Shown: positions 16,804 through 25,821 of the stretch, in pieces
Layout: every line of letters begins with the position of its first letter
Numbering within the stretch: position 1 is the stretch's first letter
Assembly (NCBI RefSeq): GCF_043099315.1
Contig: NZ_CP170746.1
DNA from: Chlorogloeopsis fritschii
GTDB lineage: Bacteria; Cyanobacteriota; Cyanobacteriia; Cyanobacteriales; Nostocaceae
Strand: one strand, 5' to 3'
DNA length: 64,000 nucleotides
The notes under the pieces: generated by a model
What the model was told of the DNA's origin: nothing
Database searches by the model: none
Seen by the model: the letters and a program-made list of their open reading frames with translations, nothing else
Made by a program: the position numbers and the translations under genes

Positions 16804-19038
16804 TTAAGGAACCTCAATCGGAATTAAAGCATTCTCTGGTACATAGTTGCGAAAACACCCTTCATCTGCCAGCACTACGATTAAGCGCAGGGCAAAATCT
16901 GGTGGAACTTGCAAATCTGCCCACGGTACTGCAACTTCTAAACAACGATCAAAGGCAACTTGGGCGCGACTAGTACGCGGATGCCATTGATAATGCTCTC
17001 CAGCTTCGCGAAACTGAATTGATTGAGTGAGCAAATTAATCTCTAAATGGTGGTGGAACGAGTAATTAACTGGTTCTAGATCTGGCACCTCAGCTAAAGG
17101 CATAGGGCTGTTGTGCATTGTCTTGCCAGGATAGAACCACAGCAAATTTAATTCTGCTGGCAAATCTTTTCCTGGTTGAACGCCTGTTTTGAAGTCTACC
17201 CGCAAATAGAAATTGAGGTGATCCACCCCATACCACAGGCGCTGGATGAGACTGCTATTGTGCATTGTTCCTCGTGCGCCGCCTACCTCGATGCGCCCAG
17301 CTTTGTCCCAGTCTTGTTCATCTCCTTTACCATCTATAACTGGATGAATAAAGCTTTCTGGGCGGTGGCTTCCTCGTGCTTCATGAACTTCTAAAGGTAG
17401 CCGCAGATAGGGGGGTATCGGTTCATTTAGGGCTTTGTAAATCCCGCACAAGTGTTCTCGAAATAATTGGTCAAAAATGGCATCTTGGTTAGAGGAGTGT
17501 CCTTCACCGAACCACCAAAACCAATCAGAACCTTCTGCGGCATATAAAGCTTCCCAAGCTGCTGGGTTGTTTTCTTCTGTGGCTTCGGGATGACTTGCTA
17601 ATACTTCCCTTGCTTGTGTTAGGTAGTCCCAAGCACGATTTTTGACTGGATCGCCGATCCAAGTGGTGAAACTGCCATCTACCCACGAACCGCTATGCAG
17701 TTGGTTTTGGGGAATGGTTGCCGTAGGGGGAAACTGTTCGATAAATTCCGAAACGGTAACTAGTTTCAGATGCGGTTCTCGTTCTAGGGTTGCGTATAAA
17801 GCTTCTAGGAATGGTTTACCATCTTGCTGATAAAATTCCCAGCAATTTTCCCCATCCAAGGCAATAGTTACTAACCAAGGTTGGGCGCTATGACGCTCTC
17901 TTTGCATTTTAGCGATCGCCTGCAAGTGTCCCACTAAATCTGCGGCTGCTTGCTTGGGCGGCATAGAACCATAGGTAAAGCCAATCAAGTCAGACAATCT
18001 ATGATCGCGAAACACGATCGCCACATCTCCCGCTGGAGTGTCTAAGCGGTAAGGACGGTACAATAACTCTGGTTCTTGGACATTCCCGACTGCATCGCGA
18101 TGAAAAAAGTGTCTCAGCGTCCAACCGAGTACAGCTTCATCTGAGCAAATCCACTTAAATCCTTGTTTGATAATATACGGTAATATCTCCGGGCTAACTG
18201 ACTGCTCCGATGGCCACAGACCGCGTGGTTCTTGTTCAAATCTATCTAAATATAGACTCCAAGCTTTTTGTAAATGCCGGGGAATATCTTCCGGCCATTG
18301 AAATCTATACTCTGGCAGAGTCATATTTGGCACAGCTACTCTACCAGAGTTAGTATCGGCAAGTAGGGGCAAAATTGGGTGGGTGTAGGGCGAAGTAGTA
18401 ACTTCCAATTGCCCCGCTTGTTGCATTTTGCGGTGTTGGGGAATAATGCGGCTAATAATTTCTCGCTGTTTGGAGTAGATCCGCTGGCGATCGCCTAAAG
18501 TAAAATTGCGACCTTGCTTTAACCAAGCATTGATTTCTGGATCGTCCCAAAACAGTGGATCAATCCAAGCTAAATTATGCCAGGCTAATAGATCGCTATA
18601 ATCATGTTCTTGCCAATTTTCTAAACACCAAGCTTGTCCTTGTTCCTGCTTTTGATAGTACAGTTCGCGATAGCGGGGATGGGGATCGATTAAAGTGTGG
18701 TGATTAGCATCAAAAAAATGTTGAATGATAAACTCTCGCTGCTGTTGAGTTAATTGTTGACATGGCGTCAAACTAACTTCCAAGTATGGATCAAAGGCTG
18801 TACCTGCTATGTAATCTTCCAGTTGTAAAATTAAGGATGGTACCAAATTTACCGTTTGATGTAATTTGGGATACTTTTCTAAAATGAGTATTAAATCCAG
18901 ATAATCCTTAGTACCGTGCAAACGCACCCAAGGCAGACGATACTGTTGAGACAAAGCCGAGGTGCCACTGCGAGATTTGTATAGCGGTTGATGTTGATGC
19001 CAAATGAAAGCAACGTAGAGGGGATGGGACATAAGCAT
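16804..19038 (-). CDS. Glycoside hydrolase family 57 protein
   Basis: This 744-aa protein starts MLMSHPLYVAFIWHQHQPLY; a second ATG lies two codons in. The conserved regions of GH57 are visible in order: HQHQP near residue 13; RGLWPSEQS near 270, where the Glu is the expected nucleophile; FRDHRLSDLIGF near 343, where the Asp is the expected acid/base; and ALDGENCWEFY near 396. GH57 enzymes act on alpha-glucans (amylase, amylopullulanase, branching or 4-alpha-glucanotransferase activities), so a role in glycogen metabolism is likely; the exact reaction cannot be told. The last 220 residues form a C-terminal beta domain. There is no signal peptide, so it is cytoplasmic. Confidence 0.9.
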   Translation of the reverse strand: MLMSHPLYVAFIWHQHQPLYKSRSGTSALSQQYRLPWVRLHGTKDYLDLILILEKYPKLHQTVNLVPSLILQLEDYIAGTAFDPYLEVSLTPCQQLTQQQREFIIQHFFDANHHTLIDPHPRYRELYYQKQEQGQAWCLENWQEHDYSDLLAWHNLAWIDPLFWDDPEINAWLKQGRNFTLGDRQRIYSKQREIISRIIPQHRKMQQAGQLEVTTSPYTHPILPLLADTNSGRVAVPNMTLPEYRFQWPEDIPRHLQKAWSLYLDRFEQEPRGLWPSEQSVSPEILPYIIKQGFKWICSDEAVLGWTLRHFFHRDAVGNVQEPELLYRPYRLDTPAGDVAIVFRDHRLSDLIGFTYGSMPPKQAAADLVGHLQAIAKMQRERHSAQPWLVTIALDGENCWEFYQQDGKPFLEALYATLEREPHLKLVTVSEFIEQFPPTATIPQNQLHSGSWVDGSFTTWIGDPVKNRAWDYLTQAREVLASHPEATEENNPAAWEALYAAEGSDWFWWFGEGHSSNQDAIFDQLFREHLCGIYKALNEPIPPYLRLPLEVHEARGSHRPESFIHPVIDGKGDEQDWDKAGRIEVGGARGTMHNSSLIQRLWYGVDHLNFYLRVDFKTGVQPGKDLPAELNLLWFYPGKTMHNSPMPLAEVPDLEPVNYSFHHHLEINLLTQSIQFREAGEHYQWHPRTSRAQVAFDRCLEVAVPWADLQVPPDFALRLIVVLADEGCFRNYVPENALIPIEVP

Positions 19039-19085
19039 GAAGGGGTTAGGGGCTAGAGGCTAGGGGCTAGGGGCTAGAGGCTAGG
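19039..19085. repeat. Heptanucleotide tandem repeat (GGGGCTA/GAGGCTA)
   Basis: About six consecutive 7-base units alternate GGGGCTA and GAGGCTA directly upstream of the GH57 start. This is the type called short tandemly repeated repetitive (STRR) sequence in heterocystous cyanobacteria. Confidence 0.8.
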
Positions 19086-19299
19086 GATGAAAATGAGAGA
19101 AGGTGACACGCACGAGGAGGATACTCATGTGCAGACGTTCCCTAACGCACTGGCTCCTCTCCTACTTTTTAGTGGCGCGATCAGGTTAATTTTGTGCATA
19201 AATATAAATCTTGTGGTGCGGACAAGATGTCCACACCGAACGGGCTAGAAGCCCGTCTCACAAGAAAACTATAATGCACTATATTTAGCGTTGACACGC

Positions 19300-19346
19300 C
19301 ACTAGTCCCTAATCCCTAGTCCCTAGTCCCTAATCCCCAGTCCCTA
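19300..19346. repeat. Heptanucleotide tandem repeat (AGTCCCT/AATCCCT)
   Basis: About six 7-base units alternate AGTCCCT and AATCCCT/CAGTCCCT, ending at the nfu stop codon (19344-19346). On the opposite strand it is the same AGGGACT family as the array at 22909. Confidence 0.75.
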
Positions 19347-19574
19347 AATTACTTGCTCAACTTCTGCAATTTCAGGAATCATGTCCTTGAGACGGCGTTC
19401 AATACCCATTCTCAGGGTCATGGTAGAACTTGGGCAAGAACCGCAAGCACCTTGTAAGCGTAATTTAACAATAGGGCCGTCAAGTTCTACAAGTTCTACG
19501 TTGCCACCATCAGACATGAGGTACGGACGCATTTCATCTAGGACAGATTCTACATTTTCAACTGTCAGTTCCAT
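19344..19574 (-). CDS. nfu: Nfu-type iron-sulfur scaffold (NifU C-terminal domain)
   Basis: This 76-aa protein is of full length for the stand-alone cyanobacterial NifU-C domain. The cluster-binding pair is visible in LQGACGSCPSSTMTLRMGIE (Cys-x2-Cys). The N-terminus MELTVENVESVLDEMRPYLM is typical. In cyanobacteria this protein is the main scaffold that builds and hands on [Fe-S] clusters, for example to photosystem I. The stop codon lies inside the STRR array, which overlaps its 3' end. It is a single-gene transcript, minus strand, with an A/T-rich 160-base leader region upstream. Confidence 0.95.
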   Translation of the reverse strand: MELTVENVESVLDEMRPYLMSDGGNVELVELDGPIVKLRLQGACGSCPSSTMTLRMGIERRLKDMIPEIAEVEQVI

Positions 19575-19734
19575 AGCTTCAGACCTCTTATGAATCGAAA
19601 AATTTTATTTTCAATATTTGTTGTTAACTACATCCTAGACCTATTTACTGCTAGATCGTACTTTGTCCAGTAGTCCTTTGTCATTGATTCTGACTATGGA
19701 TACATGACAAATAGCAAATCATAACCGTTAACGA

Positions 19735-20385
19735 CTATACAACAGCTGATTTAATCAATTTGATATTGGAATAGCTAAATTCAGTTTGATTACTATCTCC
19801 GGCTAGGCAATCTTGCACTACTTGTTTTGCCAGAATGTAATACTCTCCTATTTTTTCAAAAGTGTCCTGAAATTTGAGAATACTTTTAACTTCGTTAGTT
19901 TCACGGTTACGAAAAATAGCGTCGTAGCAGGTAGCAACGTAACCAGAGCCTGTATCTAAACTTGCATGGGTATCAATTTCAAAAGCCATGCGACCCATGA
20001 CTCGACGTACCTGGCAAAATTCTCCACCCCTAATTTTATAATGAGACTCTGTTGATTCGTCTCTGACCAAGATATCTACTGCGCCTTTGTCGTCTATCTC
20101 TCCTTGAATAAATTCATAATTGCCATAGGATTCTTCAAAAGAAGTGGGCTGACGGTGGTTGATTATGTCCTGCAATTGAGTATAAATGCCTTGTTCAACT
20201 TCTTCGTTGCTAACTTCCGTCACTTCTATGCTCATGTCGCGGTGAATGCAAATTTTTCCTGTGTAAACTTTCCCTCCTTGAACCACTTGCACATCTGCAC
20301 TGTAGCCAGGGAAGTTAGCGTCCCAAGTGTAACGATTTGCATAAGCGGTTTGGAATAACTCACGGGCAGTTTTTTGAGGTGTCAT
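19735..20385 (-). CDS. DUF3386 family protein
   Basis: This is a 216-aa soluble protein starting MTPQKTARELFQTAYANRYT. It matches my recollection of the cyanobacterial DUF3386 family: an ARELFQxAYENRYTWD start, a repeated beta pattern (GKVYTGKICIHRDMSIEV) and a conserved MGRMAFEIDTHASLDTGSGY stretch. No signal peptide, membrane segment or catalytic motif is seen. Its function is unknown. It is encoded alone on the minus strand between nfu and a histidine kinase. Confidence 0.8.
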   Translation of the reverse strand: MTPQKTARELFQTAYANRYTWDANFPGYSADVQVVQGGKVYTGKICIHRDMSIEVTEVSNEEVEQGIYTQLQDIINHRQPTSFEESYGNYEFIQGEIDDKGAVDILVRDESTESHYKIRGGEFCQVRRVMGRMAFEIDTHASLDTGSGYVATCYDAIFRNRETNEVKSILKFQDTFEKIGEYYILAKQVVQDCLAGDSNQTEFSYSNIKLIKSAVV

Positions 20386-20541
20386 ACAACCACGTTGACT
20401 TCTACCTTTTACCTTTCTCAGTTTAATCTACTAGAGGATTGTCACTCCCAGTGGCTTTTATTTAAACAAGAAGGGGAGAGAGTGGAGGACAAGGAGACAA
20501 GGGGATGCGGGGACACGGGGAATAAGAAGAATGACTAATGA

Positions 20542-22293
20542 CTAATCTTGAGAATTCCCTTCAGTAGAGGAAACCATCACAGGTTGTTGATAAAGCGGTA
20601 CGGTGAAAGTGACGGTTGAACCAAGTCCTTCGCCCAAGCTGTAAAAGTGTACTTCTCCGCCCATTGCTTCTACCAATTTTTGCGATATGACTAGTCCTAA
20701 GCCTGTACCGCCATACTGGCGAGTGCGGGAACCATCAACTTGTGAGAATAATTGAAACAATTTGTCTTGTTTGTCTAAGGAAACACCGATACCAGTGTCT
20801 GCCACACGCACTCTCACCATACCAGGGAATTCTTGCTCTTGAAATATCACTTTTTTGCGAATTACATCAGCGCTAATGGTGACACCACCTTCTTGGGTGA
20901 ATTTGATGGCGTTGCCAACTAAATTAAGCATCACTTGTTTCAGGCGCTGGTAGTCGCCATAGACAAGTATTTCATCGGAAGTTTCTGGCAGTTGCATCCG
21001 AAAGCTGAGTTTTCTCTGCTCTGCTTGTAGACGCATAAAGTTACCCACATCGCTGAAAAGTTCTTCTAAACTCATTGCTCTGAGTTCCATTTCCATTTTG
21101 CCGGCTTCAATTTTGGCAAAGTCTAGGATGTCATTAATAACCTCATGCAAATGCAGGGATGATTTGTGAGCTTCAAGAATAAACTGCTTTTGTTCTTCTG
21201 GATCTTCTGCCATTCCATCTAAAATCAACTTCAAAAAGCCAATCATGCCATTGAGTGGCGTTCTAATTTCGTGGGAAACGTTGGCTAGAAACTCGCTTTT
21301 TAGGCGTGAGGCTTCTTCGGCTTGTTGTCGGGCGGCTTCCAATTCTTTGTAGAGGGTGGCGTGGGCGATCGCTGTACCTAGTTGATCTGCCACCTCTTTT
21401 GCCAGTTCTAGTTCTGACGTCGTCACTTCGTAACAATCATTGCACAAAGTGGCAGCTATCAATCCATTGGGTTGATCTTGATAGCAAGTTGCTACTACCA
21501 ACATTTTCTCTTGCTCGAATAGCATATTTTGAGGGTTTTTAACCAAGATTGGTTCTAGAGTTGCTAAAGCTTGAGCAAAAGCTGGTTCAGAAGCTACATA
21601 AATTTCTAATCCCAGTACAGAGTTAACTTCTTTTTGGCGATACTCTGCTATTACCTTCAACTTATCACTTGGCGGTTGATAAGGACAGATGATGCAACGC
21701 TTCAATAGCAGCGCTTCTCCCAAACAGTCAACGGTTTGTTGCCAAATAATATCTAATTCTAGAGTGCGTCGAATGTTTCTGGTAATTTGGGTTACTAACT
21801 GATGATTGTGTTGCGAACGTAAAGTTAACTCTAACCCTGTAGGCGCTGGCGCTGATACATTCAGTTCTGCTTTACTAACTGTAGCTTGAAGTAGCCTTCC
21901 CATAACCAAAACAGTGGTTGCAGCGCTACCCAATGCGGGCAAAATCGCGCTGATGGTTAACTCTAACTCAATCAAATGTTCGCGATAGCTAAACCAGCAC
22001 TGAAACTTCTCTGGCACCAAAGTTGTTAGTATCCGCTGCAATCTTTCTAAATAGGCAACCTTATCCACTGGGGTAAAAATTGCCTCTCCTTTGGTATCGG
22101 CAACTACTTGTTGAGGATCTAAACAGAACTTCTGACTGTGTTGCCAATAAAAGGAGAGGTAACGCCCAGCTCCATCTTGCGTATACACCAACTCTGCTCC
22201 TAAATTTGCCCATGAGCCATCAGTTTTACTGGTAATAGCTTTCTGAGTTTCAGACACAAGATTTGGCAGTTGGGAATTAGCAGTAATACTCAT
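20542..22293 (-). CDS. PAS-GAF sensor histidine kinase
   Basis: The start at 22293 (ATG, MSITANSQLP) is chosen over an in-frame TTG at 22320; neither has a clear ribosome-binding site. The 583-aa protein has a PAS-like N-terminal domain (about 25-145), a GAF domain (about 165-320, with CIICPYQPPSDKLKV), then a classical kinase. His near 339 is in NVSHEIRTPLNGMIGF, the N box is LVGNAIKFT, the G1 box VADTGIGVS and the G2 box GGTGLGLVIS. There is no membrane span and no receiver, so it is a cytoplasmic sensor with an unknown partner regulator. The GAF domain has a Cys in the region where some bind bilins (KRCIICPY), but chromophore binding cannot be claimed. Confidence 0.92.
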   Translation of the reverse strand: MSITANSQLPNLVSETQKAITSKTDGSWANLGAELVYTQDGAGRYLSFYWQHSQKFCLDPQQVVADTKGEAIFTPVDKVAYLERLQRILTTLVPEKFQCWFSYREHLIELELTISAILPALGSAATTVLVMGRLLQATVSKAELNVSAPAPTGLELTLRSQHNHQLVTQITRNIRRTLELDIIWQQTVDCLGEALLLKRCIICPYQPPSDKLKVIAEYRQKEVNSVLGLEIYVASEPAFAQALATLEPILVKNPQNMLFEQEKMLVVATCYQDQPNGLIAATLCNDCYEVTTSELELAKEVADQLGTAIAHATLYKELEAARQQAEEASRLKSEFLANVSHEIRTPLNGMIGFLKLILDGMAEDPEEQKQFILEAHKSSLHLHEVINDILDFAKIEAGKMEMELRAMSLEELFSDVGNFMRLQAEQRKLSFRMQLPETSDEILVYGDYQRLKQVMLNLVGNAIKFTQEGGVTISADVIRKKVIFQEQEFPGMVRVRVADTGIGVSLDKQDKLFQLFSQVDGSRTRQYGGTGLGLVISQKLVEAMGGEVHFYSLGEGLGSTVTFTVPLYQQPVMVSSTEGNSQD

Positions 22294-22476
22294 GACTCGA
22301 GTTGGATAGACAAATGGCAACCCACAATACTTCTCTAAAGCTGCTTCCAGTTTGGCATAACTTTTTACACCTTGTCATACCTTAAGTATGCTTGAAGTGG
22401 CGATTCTTAACTAGTGGAATGCAACTGATAAAATTTACACTATTTTCATCCTCCGTCAATAAATATTTTTATTACT

Positions 22477-22713
22477 CTAATCGTTCCATTCGCCTCTAGG
22501 TGGGATTGGTGTGCGTCTGGGGTTGCGTGTCAGTTCATCATCCCTGGGTACCTCACCTCTTAACCACTGGCGAATTGCTACCTCAATCACTTTACTAGGA
22601 TCGTTAGTTAAGTGATGAATTTGCTCCACTAACTCGGAGTCTAGACGAATTGCAATTTCTACCTTATCGGTTAATCTGTCTTCCGCATCGGTAGCCTTAT
22701 CTTTCATATTCAT
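22477..22713 (-). CDS. Ribbon-helix-helix (CopG-like) DNA-binding protein
   Basis: This is a 78-aa protein with a ribbon-helix-helix core at about 16-52: a short strand KVEIAIRLDSELVEQIHHL, then a helix-turn-helix-like SKVIEVAIRQWLRGE. The tail is basic and Pro-rich (RNPRRTPIPPRGEWND). RHH proteins are dimeric repressors, often antitoxins. No toxin gene is adjacent, so a stand-alone regulator is as likely. The ATG at 22711-22713 has no strong ribosome-binding site. Confidence 0.7.
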   Translation of the reverse strand: MNMKDKATDAEDRLTDKVEIAIRLDSELVEQIHHLTNDPSKVIEVAIRQWLRGEVPRDDELTRNPRRTPIPPRGEWND

Positions 22714-23166
22714 AGTTGATATACTCTGGAATGATGTGTCAAAGGCTTTGTAAAAAGCTATGTTTATTAGGTTTGAGCAATTGCTGCTTGCAATCGGCTT
22801 TTTTGACCTGCGTTTTGCAGTTCTAGATGTTTATTGTACGCTCCAAGCTGAACAATACTAGACGCCATAGATAGACCTTTATAAATATATTTCTGAAAGT
22901 TCATTTGTAGGGGCTGGGGACTGGGGATTAGGGACTAGGGACTAGGGATTAGGGACTAGGGACTAGGGACTAGGGACTAGGGACTAGGGACTAGAAATTA
23001 GGGACTGGGAATAAAGAGATCCTAATATCCAATACCTAATCACCAGTACCCAATCCCCAATACCCATTCCCAATATCAATAGCAGCGTCTGAGCAAAGAA
23101 AGCATTAAAATACGTTAAGTATATTGCTGTTTTAACCTTGGTTGCTGCTAAAGCAAAAAATGTATT
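22714..23166. other. Gap upstream of lepA
   Basis: It holds the long STRR array (22909-23010) and, from about 23011 to 23080, a further run of CCCAATA/CCCAGTA-like phrases on the other strand sense. I see no gene. The lepA promoter should lie between about 23080 and 23166. Confidence 0.55.
22909..23010. repeat. Heptanucleotide tandem repeat (AGGGACT), about 12 units
   Basis: Consecutive 7-base units, mostly AGGGACT with GGGATTA-like variants, run from 22909 to about 23010. It is the longest STRR array in the window and the most likely to vary in unit number between strains. Confidence 0.88.
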
Positions 23167-24984
23167 ATGACTGACGTTCCCGCAGCTCGTATTCGTAACT
23201 TTTGTATTATTGCTCACATAGACCATGGCAAGTCTACCCTTGCCAATCGCTTGCTGCAAGTTACTGGTACGGTAGACAAGCGGCAGATGAAGGAACAGTT
23301 TCTTGACAACATGGATTTAGAACGGGAGCGTGGCATTACCATTAAGCTGCAAGCAGCCCGGATGAACTACACGGCAAAAGATGGCCAGCAGTATGTACTC
23401 AATTTAATTGATACTCCTGGTCACGTGGATTTCTCTTATGAAGTGTCTCGCAGTCTTGCCGCTTGTGAAGGCGCGTTATTGGTGGTAGATGCTTCCCAGG
23501 GTGTAGAGGCGCAAACCTTGGCAAACGTTTATTTAGCACTGGAGCATAACCTAGAAATTATTCCCGTTTTAAATAAAATCGATTTACCAGGGGCTGAACC
23601 AGACAGGGTAATCTCCGAAATTGAGGAAATTATTGGTTTAGATTGTAGCGGTGCGATTCTTGCTTCTGCCAAAGAAGGAATTGGTATTGATGAGATTTTA
23701 GAAGCAATTGTTGAGCGTGTGCCGCCACCTCGAAATACGGTAAATGAACCTCTACGGGCGTTAATTTTTGATAGCTACTACGATAGCTACCGGGGAGTAA
23801 TTGTATACTTCCGGGTCATGGATGGGACGGTGAAGAAGGGCGATCGCGTCTATTTAATGGCATCTGGCAAAGAATATGAAATTGACGAGTTAGGCGTGCT
23901 TTCCCCAAACCAAAAGCCAGTTGAAGAACTGCACGCTGGGGAAGTAGGCTATTTGTCGGCAGCAATTAAAGCTGTAGCTGATGCCAGGGTAGGAGATACC
24001 GTCACTCTCGCCCACGCTAATTCCAAAGCTGCTGAACCATTGCCTGGTTACAAAGAAGCTAACCCGATGGTGTTTTGCGGTATGTTCCCCATCGATGCCG
24101 ATCAATTTGAGGACTTGCGCGAAGCCCTCGAAAAACTAAAGCTCAACGATGCGGCGCTACACTATGAACCAGAAACCTCCAGCGCGATGGGGTTTGGCTT
24201 CCGTTGTGGATTTTTGGGGTTGTTGCACATGGAAATTGTGCAAGAACGTTTAGAGCGGGAGTACAATCTGGATTTAATTATTACTGCTCCTTCAGTTGTT
24301 TACCGTGTTACTACTAATAAGGGAGAAGTGCTGTACATCGATAACCCCAGTCATTTGCCTTCTCCTAACGAACGGGAAAAAATTGAAGAACCATACGTTC
24401 AGGTAGAAATGATTACACCGGAAACTTTCGTCGGTACTTTAATGGAGTTATCACAAAACCGACGCGGTGTTTTCAAAGACATGAAATACCTCACCCAAGG
24501 ACGTACTACACTCACTTACGAGTTACCTTTGGCAGAAGTAGTTACCGACTTTTTCGATCAGATGAAGTCGCGATCGCGCGGTTACGCCAGTATGGAATAT
24601 CACCTGATTGGCTACCGTGAAAATCCTTTGGTGAAGTTGGATATTATGATTAACGGCGATCCGGTTGACTCTTTAGCTATGATTGTTCACCGCGATAAAG
24701 CTTACAATGTCGGGCGATCAATGGCTGAAAAGCTCAAAGAATTGATTCCTCGCCATCAATTTAAAGTGCCAATTCAAGCGGCGATCGGTAGCAAGATTAT
24801 TGCCAGCGAACACATCCCAGCTTTACGGAAAGACGTGCTTGCGAAGTGTTACGGCGGCGATATTAGCCGGAAAAAGAAACTTCTGCAGAAGCAAGCGAAA
24901 GGTAAAAAGCGGATGAAATCTGTAGGTACGGTAGATGTACCACAAGAAGCATTCATGGCAGTACTGCGTTTAGATCAGCAATAA
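23167..24984 (+). CDS. lepA: Elongation factor 4 (LepA GTPase)
   Basis: This 605-aa protein is of full length. The GTPase motifs are clear: G1 AHIDHGKSTL, G2 RERGITI, G3 DTPGHVDF, G4 NKIDLPGAEP, G5 SAKEGIG (as ASAKEGIG). It is followed by domains II, III and V and the LepA-specific C-terminal domain ending SVGTVDVPQEAFMAVLRLD. LepA is a ribosome-associated translational GTPase that promotes back-translocation or helps initiation and ribosome biogenesis. It is a single gene with its own terminator. I see nothing unusual. Confidence 0.98.
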   Translation: MTDVPAARIRNFCIIAHIDHGKSTLANRLLQVTGTVDKRQMKEQFLDNMDLERERGITIKLQAARMNYTAKDGQQYVLNLIDTPGHVDFSYEVSRSLAACEGALLVVDASQGVEAQTLANVYLALEHNLEIIPVLNKIDLPGAEPDRVISEIEEIIGLDCSGAILASAKEGIGIDEILEAIVERVPPPRNTVNEPLRALIFDSYYDSYRGVIVYFRVMDGTVKKGDRVYLMASGKEYEIDELGVLSPNQKPVEELHAGEVGYLSAAIKAVADARVGDTVTLAHANSKAAEPLPGYKEANPMVFCGMFPIDADQFEDLREALEKLKLNDAALHYEPETSSAMGFGFRCGFLGLLHMEIVQERLEREYNLDLIITAPSVVYRVTTNKGEVLYIDNPSHLPSPNEREKIEEPYVQVEMITPETFVGTLMELSQNRRGVFKDMKYLTQGRTTLTYELPLAEVVTDFFDQMKSRSRGYASMEYHLIGYRENPLVKLDIMINGDPVDSLAMIVHRDKAYNVGRSMAEKLKELIPRHQFKVPIQAAIGSKIIASEHIPALRKDVLAKCYGGDISRKKKLLQKQAKGKKRMKSVGTVDVPQEAFMAVLRLDQQ

Positions 24985-24990
24985 TTCCCC

Positions 24991-25021
24991 AATCCCCTCT
25001 CGATCAGAAGGGGATTATTTT
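24991..25021 (+). terminator. lepA terminator
   Basis: A hairpin with arms AATCCCCT (24991-24998) and AGGGGATT (25009-25016) and a 10-base loop lies directly after the stop and is followed by ATTTTATATT. It has the shape of a factor-independent terminator. Confidence 0.8.
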
Positions 25022-25101
25022 ATATTGAATAAGAAACAAAATTTTGTTTCTCTTAAGACTAAAACTCAAGTTCAAATATTAAAATCAAAAAATTTAGCTT
25101 G

Positions 25102-25422
25102 TTATTGCCTTGTAAAAGACAAAAATAACAACCGAGATAGTAAACTTAAAGGACTAAAACCATACTTCCGCATTCTGCGCATACTATTTCCGAACCAATC
25201 TCCAAAGTCAAATCTAATCCGCGACAGCGAATATCCTGTTTCTTTCTTGGAGTAGAGGCTACGAGCGCCATCAGTAGCACTAACTTCATCTCTAGCGAAA
25301 GTATTTATATCTTCTATTAAAATACTGAATCCTCCAGATGTAATTTCCTGTTCCTCTTGCTCAGACAAATCTCTTAATTCCGTAAATGAGTTAGAGTTGA
25401 TGTGCTTGATGTGGTTATTCAC
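25102..25422 (-). CDS. Double-glycine leader peptide precursor, 106 aa
   Basis: It begins with a GTG at 25420-25422 preceded by a GAGAGG ribosome-binding site. The N-terminus (residues 1-31) looks like a bacteriocin-type leader: polar start, then FTELRDLSEQEEQEITSGGF with a Gly-Gly at about 30-31, the usual cleavage point of C39-peptidase ABC exporters. The putative core of about 75 residues is rich in Arg, Ser and Phe (SLSRIRFDFGDWFGNSMRR), with no cysteine, so lanthionine or thioether rings are excluded. No exporter or modifying enzyme is adjacent. It could be an orphan secreted peptide or a decayed cluster member. The assignment rests only on leader shape. Confidence 0.5.
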   Translation of the reverse strand: MNNHIKHINSNSFTELRDLSEQEEQEITSGGFSILIEDINTFARDEVSATDGARSLYSKKETGYSLSRIRFDFGDWFGNSMRRMRKYGFSPLSLLSRLLFLSFTRQ

Positions 25423-25821
25423 AGTAACACCTCTCTTCTTTTACATCGGTATCAGCAACTCAAAATTTAACTAAGTATCAATTCAAGCTTTTTGACCACA
25501 ATCATAACGCGATTAACGAGAGGGAAACTTTTAATTTCGTTACAAAAATAGCATAATGGTTACCTATCTATTTAGTTATGTTCTTATAGCAGTTGACAGC
25601 TAACTTAGGACATCAAAAGAGTTTCAAACCTGTTAAGAGTTCCCCCAACCCTGTTATATAAAAACCGGTTTTTGCTATATCAATCCTTTTAACTAGTGAA
25701 AAAGTGAAGTTTCTGGAAGTTGTGCCCAAGACAAATTTTTTTGTCAGATTTTGTATAAACTAGCAAGCTATGTCTCCTGAAAGGCTAATATGATACCAGC
25801 ATATGTACTGATGCCAAGATA
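25423..25821. other. Divergent gap upstream of the leader-peptide gene and the kinase fragment
   Basis: A/T-rich, about 400 bases. I see no gene, repeat or hairpin that I would defend. It must contain the promoters of the two divergent genes if they are expressed. Confidence 0.5.

Noticed and set aside
22909..23010. CRISPR-like array
   Set aside because: Units are 7 bases with no spacers; this is a heptanucleotide tandem repeat.
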